Shown here one piece after another: positions 1 to 11,345 of a DNA stretch of 64,000 nucleotides. How positions within the stretch are numbered: position 1 is the first letter of the stretch; every line of letters starts with the position of its first letter. The notes under the pieces are model-generated. The model ran no database searches. It saw only the letters and a program-made list of their open reading frames with translations, and was not told the DNA's origin. The stretch is from Dugong dugon. Lineage: Eukaryota > Chordata > Mammalia > Sirenia > Dugongidae. The position numbers were made by a program, and so were the translations under genes. Location of the stretch: positions 66,295,501 through 66,359,500 of the forward strand of contig CM057469.1 in assembly GCA_030035585.1 (NCBI GenBank), given 5' to 3'.

Positions 1-1395
1 AAGCACCAATCACACCACATTCCCAGAGCGCTCACCATTGCAGGCATTCTGGCCCCATTCAGGGTCCTTGGTGACCCTGTACCCTCCCTGGCATTTTTTT
101 TTTTTTTTGATGCCAAATAGACCTACTGCCAATTGTGATTATAAAAGAAAAAAGACTTCTAGTTCCTGAACATTCCTGAACATTTTTCCTTTTGTCTGCT
201 ACAAGTGTGGGGCATAACCAACTCCCTTGCCCAAGCAAGATGAGAGCAAAAGCAATGGCTGGGCTACTTGCCTGTTACTAGAGTTTCAGCCTGAAGCAAA
301 TTATTGTTATTACCAGGTTATAAACCCTTAAAAAAAAATCCCTGAATGGAAATGCTAACAGCTCATTAACTATAATGAGTGCCATCGGATAGGACACGTT
401 CCAGCAGAGGCAAAGCAATTGCATTAACATGGTCTTTCAGCAACCCTAGCATTCCCAATGAGCAGGATCCACACAGCAGACCCCACATCAGGACCAACTA
501 CTCTGCAGATGTGTCTGACTCTTCCTGGCCCTGCATCAGTCCTGGCAAAACCCAGTTATTTATAGGATCTGGCTGCACCTTGAGAAAATGCAACACATCT
601 GCGAACACGCTGGCTGACAAAGCAGGGAAGTCAGCCACTCTAATCACAAACAAGCTGTTTGCTTAACAGTTTGAACCCGTTTCTGGAGACCGATAACCTA
701 AATGAAATTACTTATCCATTGGGGCAGGGTTCAAAGCTCAAGAGATAAATGCAATTGGCTGCTAAAAGGATGCAAGCCAGAGAAAATAAGGGGAAAAGAA
801 CAAAGTTAGATTAACCCCAGGGGGGCAAAAAGTCTCAATGTCATAAAAATTACATGGCATTCTTTTGGAAGATCATCAATTAATTTTAACTCCAAAAATT
901 CAAAGTCGCTATTTAAGGGGATAATGAATAGCTAATATTCTCCCCAGAGGGATCTCCTGGACGGTTTACAAGAGCAAATGCACTGGTGCACCGGACGTTC
1001 CATTGCCCATTGGCCATTACATGTAACGCTAGACTGGGTCCGGCAGAGCCTTGCTGAATTGTGTTATTATATCTCTGTGGATTTGGTTTACATGGTCCCC
1101 TTTGAATTTTGCTGTATGGAACTGTTTATCCTAAGGTCCAGGGCACATCTGCCATATGTAGGGTCCATCATTATTGTTCTTTTCATGAGCTACTTGAGGG
1201 AAAAGTTCTCATTTGAATTTTTTTTAATCTGTGGGAGCAGAGTGTCGAGTTAATCAGTTTATGACACATTATTATCACTGGTCCATGCACATGCCTCCTC
1301 TAATTTGCTTTGATTCCCTTTTTATCTCCTTATCTACTCTCATCCTCCTCTCCTCCCATCCATAAACAGCTATCCTAAGGTGTTCAGTGTGTACA
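1..1395. other. No gene or family recognised
   Basis: About 1.4 kb without a repeat or gene I can name. A T-run lies at 94-108. An open frame at 379-666 has no recognisable motif and composition no different from its surroundings, so I do not call it a gene. Ancient unrecognised repeats are possible. Confidence 0.5.
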
Positions 1396-1959
1396 TTGTT
1401 GTTGTTGTTACATGCGGTCGAGTCAGTTCTAACTTACAGCAACAGAGAACAGAACAAAACACAGCCCAGTACTGCACCATCCTCACAACCATTGTTATGC
1501 TTGAGCTCACTGTTGCAGCCACTGTGTCAGTCCATCTCTTTGAGGGTCTTCCTCTCTTTCACTGACCCTCTACTTTACCAAGCATGATGTCCTTCTCCAG
1601 GGACTGATCCCTCTTCATAACATGTCCAAAGCATGTGAGACATAGTCTCGCTATCCTTGCTCGCTTCTAAGGAGCGTTCTAGCTGTACTTCTTCCAAGAC
1701 AGGTTTGTTCGTTCTTCTGGCAGTTCATGGTATATTCAATATTTTTCGCCAACACTATAATTCAAAGGCATCAATTCTTCTTCAGTCTTCCTTATTCATT
1801 GTCCTGCTTTCACATGCATATGAGGTGATCGAAAACACCATGGCTTGGGTCAGGTGCACCTTAGTCCTTAAAATGACATCTTTAAGTCATTTGATTTCTT
1901 GACTGCTGCTTCCATGGGTGTTGAATGTAGATCCAAGTAAAATGAAATCCTTAACAACT
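1396..1959 (-). mobile_element. RTE LINE, 5'-truncated 3' end
   Basis: The plus strand opens with a GTT-triplet tail and then runs antiparallel to the last ~560 bp of the RTE copies at 5830-6640 and 48940-49555. It covers the region after the YxDD box through the 3' tail. Frames are broken. It is a 5'-truncated insertion of the RTE1_LA-like family typical of elephants. Confidence 0.88.
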
Positions 1960-2004
1960 GCATATATAGATACACGTATCATATACACATCCATATACAT
2001 ACAC

Positions 2005-2215
2005 AGCCCTAGGTGGTGCTAAGGGTTAATCACTTGTCTACTCACTGAAAGGTTAGAAGTTTGAACCCATCCAGAGGTGCCTCTGGAGAAAGACCTGGTA
2101 ATCCGCTTCCAAAAGGTCACTGCCATGAAAGCCCTGTGGAGTGCAGTTCTACTATACACACGTGGGGTTGCCATGAGGTGGAAATGACTCAAAAGCAACT
2201 GGCCTGGTTTCGTTC
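2005..2215 (+). mobile_element. AfroSINE, long form
   Basis: A tRNA-like head is followed by the long-form body (gaggtgcctctggagaaaga, then a segment ending near gaaagccctgtggag) and the RTE-like tail around 2167-2200. Flanking catacat/catacac strings may be a decayed target duplication. Confidence 0.88.
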
Positions 2216-2234
2216 TTATGCATACATGTATGCT

Positions 2235-2671
2235 TAACAGACCTCATTTCTTCAAGCAATTTTAGGTTTACAAAAAAAAAAAATGTATAGAAAGTAAAGC
2301 TCCCATATACCCTCTTCCCCTTGCACTGTTTCTCCTATTAGCGTCTTGCCTTCCTGTGGTAAATTTGTTACAAGTGATGAACCAATATTGATCATTATTA
2401 TTAACTAAAGTCTATAGTTCACATTAGGCTTCACTCTTTGTGTTGTAGGGTCCTATGGGTTTTGCCAAACGTTTAATGTCATGTGTCCACCGTTATAGTA
2501 TCATACAAAATAGTTTCACTGCCCTGAAAATGCCCTGGGCTTCATCCTTTCCCCCTCCCACTGAATCCCTGGCAACTAATGATCTTTTCACTCTCTCTAC
2601 AGTTTCACCTTTTTGAGAACGTCATACAGTTGGAATCATGTAGCTTTTTCACACTGGTTTCTTTCACTGGT
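2235..2671 (-). mobile_element. L1 3' end (L1MA-like), part 1
   Basis: Read on the minus strand this is the 3' UTR of an old L1M-type LINE. The plus strand shows the usual run of short phrases (cctggcaactaatgatcttt, gttggaatcatgtagctttt) that precede the conserved ORF2 end. It is split from part 2 (2803-3105) by an RTE tail insertion. Confidence 0.75.
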
Positions 2672-2802
2672 TTTTGTTAGGTGTCACCGAGTCGGTTCTG
2701 ACTCATAGCGATCCTGTGTACTACAGAACGAAACGCTGCCTGGTCCTGTGCCATCCTCACAATCCTTGCTATGTTTGAGCTCATTGTTGCAGCCACTGTG
2801 TC
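2672..2802 (-). mobile_element. RTE LINE, short 3' tail copy
   Basis: About 130 bp matching the RTE 3' end in reverse (gtcaccgagtcggttctgac, then gttgcagccactgtgtc). It interrupts the L1 3' end exactly between ttctttcact and tatgcattta, so it postdates that L1. Confidence 0.85.
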
Positions 2803-3105
2803 TATGCATTTATGATTCCTCCAGGTCTTTTCACGGCTTGATAGCTCATTTCCTTTTATTGTTGAATAGTACTCCACAGTTTGGATGTACCACAGTTTGT
2901 TTATCCATTCACCTATTAAAGGATATCTTGATTGCTTTCAGTTTTTGGCAATGATGAATAAAGCTGCCGTAAACATTTGGGTGCAGGTTTTGGGTAGACA
3001 TATGTTTTCATCTCATTTAGATAAATACCTAGAAGCCTGATTGCTGGACTGAATAGTGAGCCTATGTTTACCCTTGTAAGAAACTGCCAGTTCACTGTAA
3101 ATTTT
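2803..3105 (-). mobile_element. L1 3' end (L1MA-like), part 2
   Basis: Continuation of the L1 begun at 2235, now in the carboxy-terminal ORF2 region read in reverse. Diagnostic phrases are gtttgtttatccattcacct and ataaagctgccgtaaacatt. The copy is truncated toward its 5' side near gtaagaaactgccag. Confidence 0.78.
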
Positions 3106-3424
3106 GCTTGTCTGGATGATCTTGTTCTGTGTCTATGCATTTTTCTTTTTGCTCGTAATCCTCTTACCCAGAATTCCTTTTATTCCTGTTACAATCTTGT
3201 CCACTTGGATTTTCACTGTTTGCAAGTTTTAATATCAGAGATAGAATATTGTGCTCTAATTTTTCATTTAGCATTCCTAGCATGAATTTTTTGTTTTTGT
3301 TTTTTTTGTAGACTTTAATGGTCTTTTCTTAATCTCCCTGCACCCCTAGCAGGTGACCACTGATAACAGTAAGGTCAGGGGCTCTATCTTCACACATTTC
3401 TCCATATGAATTTTTTTCTTTCTG
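3106..3424. other. Unassigned
   Basis: AT-rich stretch with T-runs near 3290-3310. No gene or family is recognised. It may be old L1 sequence too decayed to place by eye. Confidence 0.4.
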
Positions 3425-3735
3425 ACCTGGTTTTATTAAGCTAGATTTCATAATACGTTTCTCTGCAGTTTGTATTCTTATTTAATGATATTTCATAGTT
3501 ATCTTTCCAGGTTAGTAGATCCAGATCTAGTATATTCTCTTTAATAGTTGCATAATATTTCATGAGAAGGATGTTCAACAATTTATTCAACCACTCCCCT
3601 ATTTATGAAAATTTAGGTTGTGTACCATTTTTCATCACAACAATACAGCAATAAATATTTGTGTACATGAAGCCATACATACCAGTGTTTTTATTTCTAT
3701 AGGATAGATTCCTAGGAGTATGCATTCAATTTTTA
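3425..3735 (-). mobile_element. Old L1M 3' fragment
   Basis: Reverse-oriented LINE-1 tail: the plus strand has tagttgcataatatttcatg, the ccactcccctattta phrase and ataggatagattcctaggag, all typical of the L1 ORF2 end and 3' UTR on the opposite strand. It is heavily diverged. Confidence 0.6.
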
Positions 3736-3841
3736 CTTATATAACATAATACCATTTATTGACACAAAAGAGGAGGAAGGAGAATTTACTTATATAAATA
3801 TTATGTTATAGATCAGACTCTATTTCTAACCTTTTTTCACT

Positions 3842-6283
3842 ATGCATTTCAACTTCTATCCTGAAGTACATGCTGTCAGTGATAGGATAATATCCATATG
3901 TCTACAAGGAAGACCAGTTAATACGACTATTACTCAAATTGACTCAACAACCACTAGTGCCCAAGTTGAAGAAACTGAAGATACTTACCAAATTCTGCAG
4001 TCTGAAATTGATCAAACATGCCATCAAGATGCATTGATAATTATTGGTGATTGGAATGCGAAAGTTGGAAACAAAGAGAAGGATCAGTAGTTGGAAAATA
4101 TGGCCTTGGTGATAGAAATGACACAGAGATCACATGATAGAATTTTTCAAGACCAATGACTTCTTCATTGCAAATACCTTTTTTCCAACAACATAAACAG
4201 CTACTATACATGGGGATCTCACCAGATGGAATACACAGGAATCAAATCGACAACATCTGTGGAAAAAGATGATAGAGAAGCTCAATATCATTAGTCAGAA
4301 CAAGGCCAGGGTCTGACTGTGGAACAGACCATCAATTTCTCATATGCAAGTTCAAGTTGAAGCTGAAGAAAATTAAAACAAGTCCACAAGAGCCAAAATA
4401 CAACCTTGAGTACATCCCACCTGACTTTAGAGACCATCTCAAGAATAAATTTGACACATTGAACACTAACAATGGAAGACCAGATGAATTTTGGGATGAC
4501 ATCAAGGATATCGTACATAATGAAAGCAAGAGGTCATTAAAAGGACAGGAAAGAAAGAAAAGACCAGAATAGATGTCAGACGAGACTCTGAAACTTGCTC
4601 TTGAACATAGCGTAGTCAAAGCAAACAGAAGAATAATTAAGTAAAAGAGCTGAACAGATTTCAAAGGGCAGCTCAAGAAGACAAAGTAAAGTACTATAAT
4701 AACATATGCAAAGACCTGGAGTTAGAAAACCAAAAGAAAACATACTCAACATTTCTCAAGCTGAAAGAACTGAAGAAAAAATTCAGGCCTCGAGTTGCAA
4801 TATTGAAGGATTCTACAGGAAAATACTGAATGACACAGGAAGTATCAAAAGAAGATGTAAGAAATACACAGAGTTGCTGTACAAAAAGAATTTGTCAATG
4901 TTCAACCATTTCAGGAGGTAGCATGCGATCAAGAACTGATGGTATTGTAGGAAGAATTCCAAGCTGCACTGAAGGCATTGGCAAAAAAAAAAAAAAAAAA
5001 CAAGGCTCCAGGAATTGACAGAATACTAATTGAGATGTTTCAGCGAACGGATGCAGCACTGGAGGTGCTCGCTCATCTATGCCCAGAAATCTGGAAGACA
5101 GCTATCTGACCAACCAAAAGGAAGAGATCTATATCTGTGCCCATTCCAAAGAAAGGTGATCCAACAGAATGTGGAAATCATTGAACAATATTATTAATAT
5201 CACACACAAGTAAAACTTTGATGAAGAGAATTCAAAAGCAGTTGCAGGAGTACATTGACAGGGAACTGTCAGAAATCCAAGACAAATTCAGAAGAGGATA
5301 TGGAATGAGAGATATCATTGTTGATGCCAGATGGATCTTGGCTGAAAGTGGAGAATACCAGAAAGATGTTTACCTATGTTTTATTGACTATGTAAAGGCA
5401 TTCGACTGTGTGAACCATAACAAATAATGGATAACATTGCAAAGAATGGGAATTCTGCAAATGCAGAACTTGTACATAGACCAAGAGGCAGTTGTTCAAA
5501 CAGAACAAGGGGACAATGCATGGTTCAAAATCAAGAAAGGTGTGTGTTAGAGATGTATCTTTTCACTGTACTTATTCAATCTGTATGCTGAGCATATAAT
5601 CCAAGAAGCTGGACTATATGAAGAAGAAACGGGCATCAGGATTGGAAGAAGACTCATTAACAACCTGTGATATGCAGATGACATAACCTTGCTTGCTGAA
5701 AGTGAAGAGGACTTGAAGCACTTACTGATGAAGATCAAAGACTACAGCCTTCAGTATGGATTACACCTCAACATAAAGAAAACAAAAATCCTCACAACGG
5801 GACCAATAAGCAACATCATAATAAACGGAGAAAAGATTGAAGTTGTCAAGGATTTCATTGTACTTGGATCAACAATCAATGCTCATGGAAGCAGCAGTCA
5901 AGGAAATCAAACTACATATTGCATTGGGCAAATCTGCTGCAAAAGGCCTCTTTAAAGTATTAAAAAGCAATGATGTTACTTTGAGGATTAAAGTGCACCT
6001 GACCCAAGCCATGGTATTTTCAATCACCTCATATGCACGTGGAAGTTGGACAATGAACAAAGAAGACCAAAGAAGAATTGATGACGTTGAATTATGGTGT
6101 TGGCAAAAAATATTTAATATACCACGGACTGTCAGAAGAATGAACAAACCTATCTTGGAAGAAGTACAGCCAAAATGTTCCTTAGAAGCAAGGATGGTGA
6201 GACTTCATCTCATGTACATTGCACATGTTATCAGTAGGGACCAGTCCCTGGAGAAGGCCATCATGCTTGGTAAAGTAGACTGA
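3842..6283 (+). pseudogene. RTE endonuclease/reverse transcriptase ORF remnant
   Basis: This is what remains of the single RTE polyprotein (apurinic-type endonuclease then reverse transcriptase, used for target-primed reverse transcription). The endonuclease motif GDWNAKVG is at 4046-4069. RT motif A reads FIDYVKAFD at 5380-5406. The catalytic box reads YADD at 5671-5682, preceded directly by a stop at 5668-5670. A thumb-like region (SLQYGLHLNIKKTKI) follows. At least eight frame changes or stops separate the open pieces (3842-4090, 4357-4572, 4706-4921, 5218-5427, 5689-5955, 5837-6283), so no active protein can be made. Catalytic residues survive although the frame does not, as expected of a dead copy of a once-active element. 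Confidence 0.88.
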
Positions 6284-6642
6284 AAAAAGCCCCCTAACAA
6301 AAGCTGTTGTTATCAAGTCAATTCCAACTCATAGTGACCCTACAGGATGGAGTAGAACTGCCCCATAAGGTTTCCAAGGAGCAACTAGTGGATTTGAACT
6401 GCCACCTTTTGGTTAGCAGTCAAGCTCTTAACCACTGTATCACCAGGGCTCCTGGTAAAGTAGAGGATCAGTGAAAAAGAGGAAGACTCCCAACAATATG
6501 GATTTACACAGTGGCTGCAGCAAAGGACTTAAACATAGCAATGATCGTGAGGTTGGCACAGGACTGGGCAATGTTTCATTCCGTTGTATATAGGGTTGCT
6601 ATGAGTTGGAACCAACTCAATGACACCAAACAACAACAACAT
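3855..6642 (+). mobile_element. RTE LINE copy 1, 5'-truncated
   Basis: Aligns by eye along its length with the copy at 46394-49560, starting at the shared tatcctgaagtaca phrase, so it lacks roughly the first 600 bp. It ends in the family's CAA-triplet tail after gttggaaccaactcaatgac. A short-form SINE interrupts it at 6280-6452. It carries endonuclease and reverse transcriptase remnants (see the pseudogene entry). Confidence 0.9.
6280..6452 (-). mobile_element. AfroSINE, short form, inside RTE copy 1
   Basis: Reverse SINE with the short body (actgccccataaggtttcca) and tRNA-like head at its right end. It is flanked by a perfect 12-bp target duplication, tggtaaagtaga, at 6268-6279 and 6453-6464. 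The RTE sequence resumes directly afterwards, so the SINE is younger. Confidence 0.95.
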
Positions 6643-6939
6643 TATATTTTTAAGATCTAGCAAAGTCAAAATTTGTAGACCTAATCTATTGATTCTAACA
6701 GCCGCATAATACCCCACAGTGTGACCCCATTTCACTAGACGTATCATTCTCCAGCTAACTTTATACAGTAGCAGCACAATGTGTGAAGTACTTTTGAAAT
6801 ACTATTGAAAGGTTAATTCACTTAAAAATAAAGCACCAAATAGAAAATAAATAATTCCAGCTTTTTCAAACTCTCAGCAATTTTGATTTGGGACAATTGT
6901 TCTGACCAACCAGGACACAGGAAAAATGGGAGGCTATTC
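6643..6939. other. Unassigned, possibly L1 remnant
   Basis: Begins where the RTE tail ends. Phrases near 6690-6740 faintly resemble the L1 3' end in reverse, perhaps the far side of the L1 fragment at 3425 split by the RTE. This is too weak to call. Confidence 0.3.
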
Positions 6940-7254
6940 CTTAGGCCGATTCTTCAGACATAGATTAGACTGGACTATAAGACATAAAATGATACTCGTG
7001 AAGAGAGTGCCTCTTAGCTCAAGCAGATACACGAGACTAAATGGGCAGCTCCTGTCCGCAGGTGAGATGAGAAGGCAGAGAGAGTCAGGAGCTTGTTGAA
7101 TGGACACGGGAAATCAGGGGTGGAAAGGAGGAGTGTGCTGTCACGGTACAGGGAGAGCAACTAGGGTCACATAACAATGTGTGTGTAAGTTTTTGTATGA
7201 GAAACTAACTTGAATTGTAAACTTTCACTTAAAGCACAATTTAAAAAAAAAAAG
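6940..7254 (+). mobile_element. L1 3' UTR end, old copy
   Basis: Collinear with the 3' UTR ends at 25140-25397 and 33735-34057: the block around gaatggacacgggaaatcag, then tcacataacaatgtgt, then gtaaactttcacttaaagca and an A-run. It is 5'-truncated to about 315 bp and clearly diverged from the other two. Confidence 0.82.
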
Positions 7255-7276
7255 GAAGCTAGTGAAGGGGTGAGTC

Positions 7277-7480
7277 GTATTTGTTGAGAACCTACTATGT
7301 GCCAGGCACTTTCCAAAGATCTTATTTGACTCTCAATACAAACCTGGGAGCTGTTATTTCACCCACACTCCAGATTAGGAAACTGAGTGATCGAATGGTG
7401 AAGTGAATTCCCTACGCTTGTGGTGGGGCTGGGATTCAAACCCAGGTCTGCCTAGCTCTGGAACCACAGCCCTTCCCACT
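7277..7480 (-). repeat. MIR SINE
   Basis: Ancient mammalian MIR in reverse: tactatgtgccaggcact near 7297, the gaaactgagtga block near 7380 and gggattcaaacccaggtctg near 7430 are consensus landmarks. Confidence 0.88.
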
Positions 7481-8000
7481 ACTTCTTCAACCCAGACCGA
7501 TTTCTCACTGTTTACAGAAAAGGCCTCATAAGTAGCAGGAGGTATGAATCAGAGGAAGGCACAGAAGTATCACAAGCTATTCAGTTCATGGTTTCATCCA
7601 AGGATCCTGAGAATACTGAAAATTAATATTCTTCCCAACAAAGATAAATGGTTTAAAATTTATGTTCCAAGAGGCTCTAAATTTCTAGCAAATTTGTAGA
7701 GCTTTTGTGAGAAGATGCTAGCGGTAACCTGAATAACCTGATTAGGGTTGAATTCAGAGTTTTCCTGGGCCAGAGAAGAGGCAAGCTCAACTAGCAAAGA
7801 AAGACCACTAGGGAGTTGTGTGAAATAGGGTTGCCTCATTAGGATAGAGCTGAACATGGAAGGAGGATAAAAGGAATGCTCTGGGACAAGCAGATTTCTT
7901 CCTGAGGTCCTAGGACAGCCACAGGGCTCCTTTTCTGGCACTGAGGTTTATCTTCCCAAATATATGGGACCGAATTGATAACATGCTGTGGTCATTTGTA
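7481..8000. other. Unassigned
   Basis: No recognised repeat or gene. Reverse-strand open frames in the region lack motifs. The sequence ends at the left target duplication of the next SINE. Confidence 0.45.
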
Positions 8001-8012
8001 TGGAAGGAATAT

Positions 8013-8217
8013 AAACCAGTTGCTGTCAAGTTGACTGCGACTCATGGAGACATCATATGTGTCAGAGGAGAACGGTGTTCCATAAGGCTTTCAATGGCTG
8101 ATATTTTGGAAGTAGATTGTCAAAGCTTTCTTCTGAGGTGCCTCTGGGTAGACTTGATCCTCCATCCTTTTGGTTAGCAGCCAAATACATTAACCATTTG
8201 CACCACTAAAGGACTCC
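8013..8217 (-). mobile_element. AfroSINE, long form
   Basis: Reverse long-form SINE (tgaggtgcctctgggtagac marks the body). It is bounded by a perfect 12-bp target duplication, tggaaggaatat, at 8001-8012 and 8218-8229. Confidence 0.95.
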
Positions 8218-8229
8218 TGGAAGGAATAT

Positions 8230-8764
8230 GGGAACCACCGAAAAGCCATTCAGACAGCATCAGTTGCTAGGAACATATGCCTGGCAATAGATAAAGCACA
8301 ACAGGAGAACATGGAATGATTATACTACCGGACAACAACTCAAGGAATGTTACTATTTGCATAATTTTCTGCCCAAGACCCAGAGACAAAACAGAAACTG
8401 TGATATCACTTAGAATTTTTCAAGAGCACTAAGACCCAGTGTCTCATGAGTGCAGATTGCTGTGATGTCATCTTAGCAAGACAGATGTCCACAGGCTCAG
8501 TAAGCCACTAGGTGAGCTAGCTGGCTGCTAAATGGACAACCAAACCAGTTATAGTTTCTGAGGAGGATGAGCTAGTGGAAGAGAAAATGGGGGAATCCTA
8601 AATGAGCAAGGGGCACATGAAACTCAAATCATTTGACAAAACAAACATTGAAGAATTTTCAAAGAGCTCACAGGCCCCTGTAGGAAAAGAGAAGTACAAC
8701 AAACCGTACAATGTGGACAGACGTGCATAAGCTGTACATCAAACAACAAATATGAATTAATTCT
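8230..8764. other. Unassigned
   Basis: No recognised family, coding motif or RNA. Sequence composition is ordinary. Confidence 0.45.
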
Positions 8765-8850
8765 TCCCGGGAGAGTTGAGGAAAGACCTCACAGAAGAGA
8801 TGGCACTTGGCCTGGGCCTTGAAGTATGGGCAGAAACTAACAGACACCTT
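8765..8850 (-). repeat. Possible L2 3' fragment
   Basis: The phrase around ggaaagacctcacagaagag followed by cttggcctgggccttgaag looks like the reverse of the L2 region gctcaaatgtcacctcctca and its surroundings. It is short and diverged. Confidence 0.4.
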
Positions 8851-8851
8851 A

Positions 8852-9310
8852 ATAGTCAACATTTATTGAGAACTTGGAGTTCCTGGGTGGTACAAACAGT
8901 TAACATGTGCTTGGCTGCTAATGGAAAGGTTGGAGGTTCCAGTCCACCCAGAGGTGCCTCAGAAGAAAGGCCTGGCAATCTACTTCTGAAAAATCAGCCA
9001 CTGAAATCTCTATGGAGTACAGCTCTACTCTGACACACATGGGGTTGCCATGAGTTGGAGTTGAGTCAACAGCAACTAGTTTGGTTTTTGGTTTGGTTTT
9101 TATTGTGAGCTTACTAGTTGCCCTAGACTGTTCTAACAGCTTTGTGTGTGTATTTCCTTAACCTTCACCATAATCTTATGAGGAAGGTGCTAGAGATGAG
9201 GAAAATGAGGCTCAGCGTGGTTAATTAGCTCACTCTAAGTCATACAGCTAAGTAAGCAGTAGAACAGGAAATTGAATCTAGGTCTTTTTTACTCCAAACC
9301 TTGGGTTCCT
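8852..9310 (-). repeat. MIR split by a SINE
   Basis: The reverse MIR starts at 8852 (tcaacatttattgagaactt), is interrupted at 8876-9098 and resumes at 9099 (tattgtgagcttactagttg) to about 9310. Joining the two sides at the duplicated target restores a normal MIR order. Confidence 0.78.
8876..9098 (+). mobile_element. AfroSINE, long form, inside MIR
   Basis: tRNA-like head from ggagttcctgggtgg, long body (gaggtgcctcagaagaaagg) and a shared RTE-type tail. The imperfect target duplication is tttattgagaactt at 8862-8875 and tttattgtgagctt at 9099-9112. Confidence 0.92.
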
Positions 9311-9703
9311 TCTATGCCCCCACGTCCGGATTCCCTCTATCTTTTCCAAATGATGGGGGTGGGGTCCTGTAGACAGACAAGATGGCCTTTTTTAAAAAGC
9401 CTTAGCAGCATGCAAGTTGCCTGGCCTTTCCATGAAGACCACTAGGGGGTGATGGAGTAGGGAAAAGAGGGAGGGGACAGGATGGAATGTGGGGAGAGGA
9501 GGCTACAGTGAGCAGGAAATTCTAGAGCCGGGAGTGGAGGGATTGGCTTTCTTTAAGAGCTGAGAAATGGTTTTAATTCTCCTGGAATCCATATTTCTAG
9601 GGTCCTTGGAGTTGGGGTGACCCACCCAGGCCATTGCCCTTAGATGTCCTTTTGAACAGTGAGCCTTGAGAAAACTGGTTTCCTAAAGTCAGCTTTAGGT
9701 CAA
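9311..9703. other. Unassigned, with CTCF-like core
   Basis: No repeat recognised. GC content is somewhat higher than the surroundings. Contains ccactagggggtga at 9439-9452, close to the CTCF binding core. Confidence 0.4.
9439..9452 (+). promoter_or_regulatory. CTCF-like motif
   Basis: The string ccactagggggtga matches the CTCF core apart from its last positions. Matches this good occur by chance in large genomes. Nothing else in the sequence shows occupancy. Confidence 0.2.
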
Positions 9704-9710
9704 ACAATAA

Positions 9711-9925
9711 AAAAAAAACCCACTGCCACAGAGTCGATTTGACTTACAGCAATCCTGTAGAGTACAACTGTCCCATAGGGTTTTCAAGGCCCCATGGGGT
9801 TTCCAAGGCTGTAACCTTTACGAAAGCAGACTGACACATCTTTGTCCCGTGGCGTAGCCTGGTGGATTTGAAGTGCCATCCTTTCAGTTAGCACTGAGCC
9901 CTTACCCACTGCACCACCAGAGCTC
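9711..9925 (-). mobile_element. AfroSINE, middle form
   Basis: Reverse SINE of the form carrying gaaagcagactgacacatct (reverse of the agaaagatgtgg box). It has a local duplication, with two ccatagggttttc/ccatggggtttcc runs near 9775-9805. The flanking caataa strings are a weak target duplication. Confidence 0.9.
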
Positions 9926-9930
9926 AATAA

Positions 9931-10570
9931 TCTAGCTTAATTTGTTAAAAAAGAAAAAAAAAAATGTTCTCCTTGGGCCTTTTGAGCAATTTACCTATGT
10001 GCAGTCAATTTCGAGAAACACAAACTCCAAGGTCAGACTAGAAGCTGTGTTTTGGAATAAATTGTTACTGTGAAAACACTGTTCTGGTCCCTCTTCCATG
10101 ACAACACCGATGAGATGGGGTATGAGAGTCTTCGGAGGTTTTCTCATCTTCAGAACATACCCCAATGTGCAAATCATATATTCAATAAACTTCAACCGAT
10201 TTCTATTATTGGCTTAATAGGAGCCATCATAAGTTTTTAAACTGATCAGTGCTTCAGAAAGACAGAAAAGGAGTAAAAGAGTATATGACACCAAATTAGA
10301 GACCAATTAAGTAGTCCCAGCAATGAGTCAGAAAACTGGAAAGATTTGCAATAGCGTTGAGAAGTAGAATTGGCAGGGACGTGCTATGCATTCAGTGTGA
10401 TGGTAGTAAACGGATGGCAGGTAGGGAAGAAGGAAGCTTCTCAGATGGCTGTGTAGTTTCGATCTTTGCCAGTGAGGTGGATGAGGAAGCCATGGAGCGA
10501 GGAAGAGCAAGGCTGAAGTTTAGATCATGAATTTAGAATTGAGTTTGAAGGACCAGCGGCCACTCAGCTA
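9931..10570. other. Unassigned
   Basis: About 640 bp without a recognised repeat, with an A-rich run near 9948-9964. The reverse open frames at 9995-10195 and 10328-10510 show no motif. Confidence 0.45.
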
Positions 10571-10580
10571 GATAGCCAGT

Positions 10581-10778
10581 TGTTGTTAGTTGCTGTCGGG
10601 TCAATTCCAACTCATAGAGACTCCATGTGTTCAGAATAGAAATGAGCTCCATAGGATTTTTAAGGCTATGACCTTTCAGAGGCAGATCACCAAGCCTGTC
10701 TTCCAAGTCACCTCTGGGTGGGTTTGAACCACCAATCTTTAGGTTAGTAGTTGAGTGCTTAACTGTTTGTGCCACCCA
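10581..10778 (-). mobile_element. AfroSINE, long form
   Basis: Reverse SINE with tcacctctgggtgggtttga in the body. A near-repeat, gatagccagt at 10571-10580 and gatggccagt at 10779-10788, is the probable target duplication. Confidence 0.92.
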
Positions 10779-10904
10779 GATGGCCAGTAGGCAGTTAGAA
10801 ATCTCATCGAGGAGAGCTCACTGGGCTGGAATAGCACAGAAGGAAAGAGCGTGCAGAGCAGGAAATGAGGATAGTATGCTGGGGAACCTGTCTAAGGGAA
10901 GAGC

Positions 10905-11210
10905 AGACTTCTGTCCCATTCATTGCTTGTGCTATTTGCTCTTTCAGAAATGCTATTCCTGTTTCCTGAGCCCGTATCCCTAAAGACCCAGCTCAGATGA
11001 CACCTCTTTCTAGAAAAAGTTTAACCCCCAACCTGAGTTTGCTTCCCCATAGCATCCTTAATCATAGCTGTGATCACACCGATACAATTCTGTAATTGCC
11101 TGTAATCCTGTTGAGTGTGACGGCAAGATGCTGTTATCATCTCTCTGTGCAGCATATAGAAGGTGCAGTACAAACAGTGGCCAAATGAGTAAATAAATGA
11201 GTGAAGGGTC
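10905..11210 (+). repeat. L2 LINE 3' end
   Basis: Landmarks in order: agacccagctcagatgacac near 10985, ctgtaattgcctgtaatcc near 11091, and a final aaatgagtaaataaatgagt near 11185. This matches the L2 3' region on the plus strand. Confidence 0.7.
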
Positions 11211-11288
11211 TGTGAAGAAGACAGAGAAGGAGCTGTCAGAGGAAAGAGGAGAACCAGGAAATGGTAGTTTTGTGAAATCCAAGAGGAA

Positions 11289-11332
11289 AACTTTCCACAG
11301 TCGGAATCCGCTCAACAGCACCCAACAACAAC
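11289..11332 (+). mobile_element. RTE tail, very short copy
   Basis: Only the last ~40 bp of the RTE 3' end are present (gtcggaatccgctcaacagc and the CAA-triplet tail). It is an extreme 5' truncation, directly followed by the tRNA-Gly SINE. Confidence 0.7.
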
Positions 11333-11345
11333 GTCAAGAATATGA

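Noticed and set aside
379..666. Open frame of 95 codons near the window start
   Set aside because: No motif, no supporting context, and ordinary composition. Random frames of this size occur throughout.
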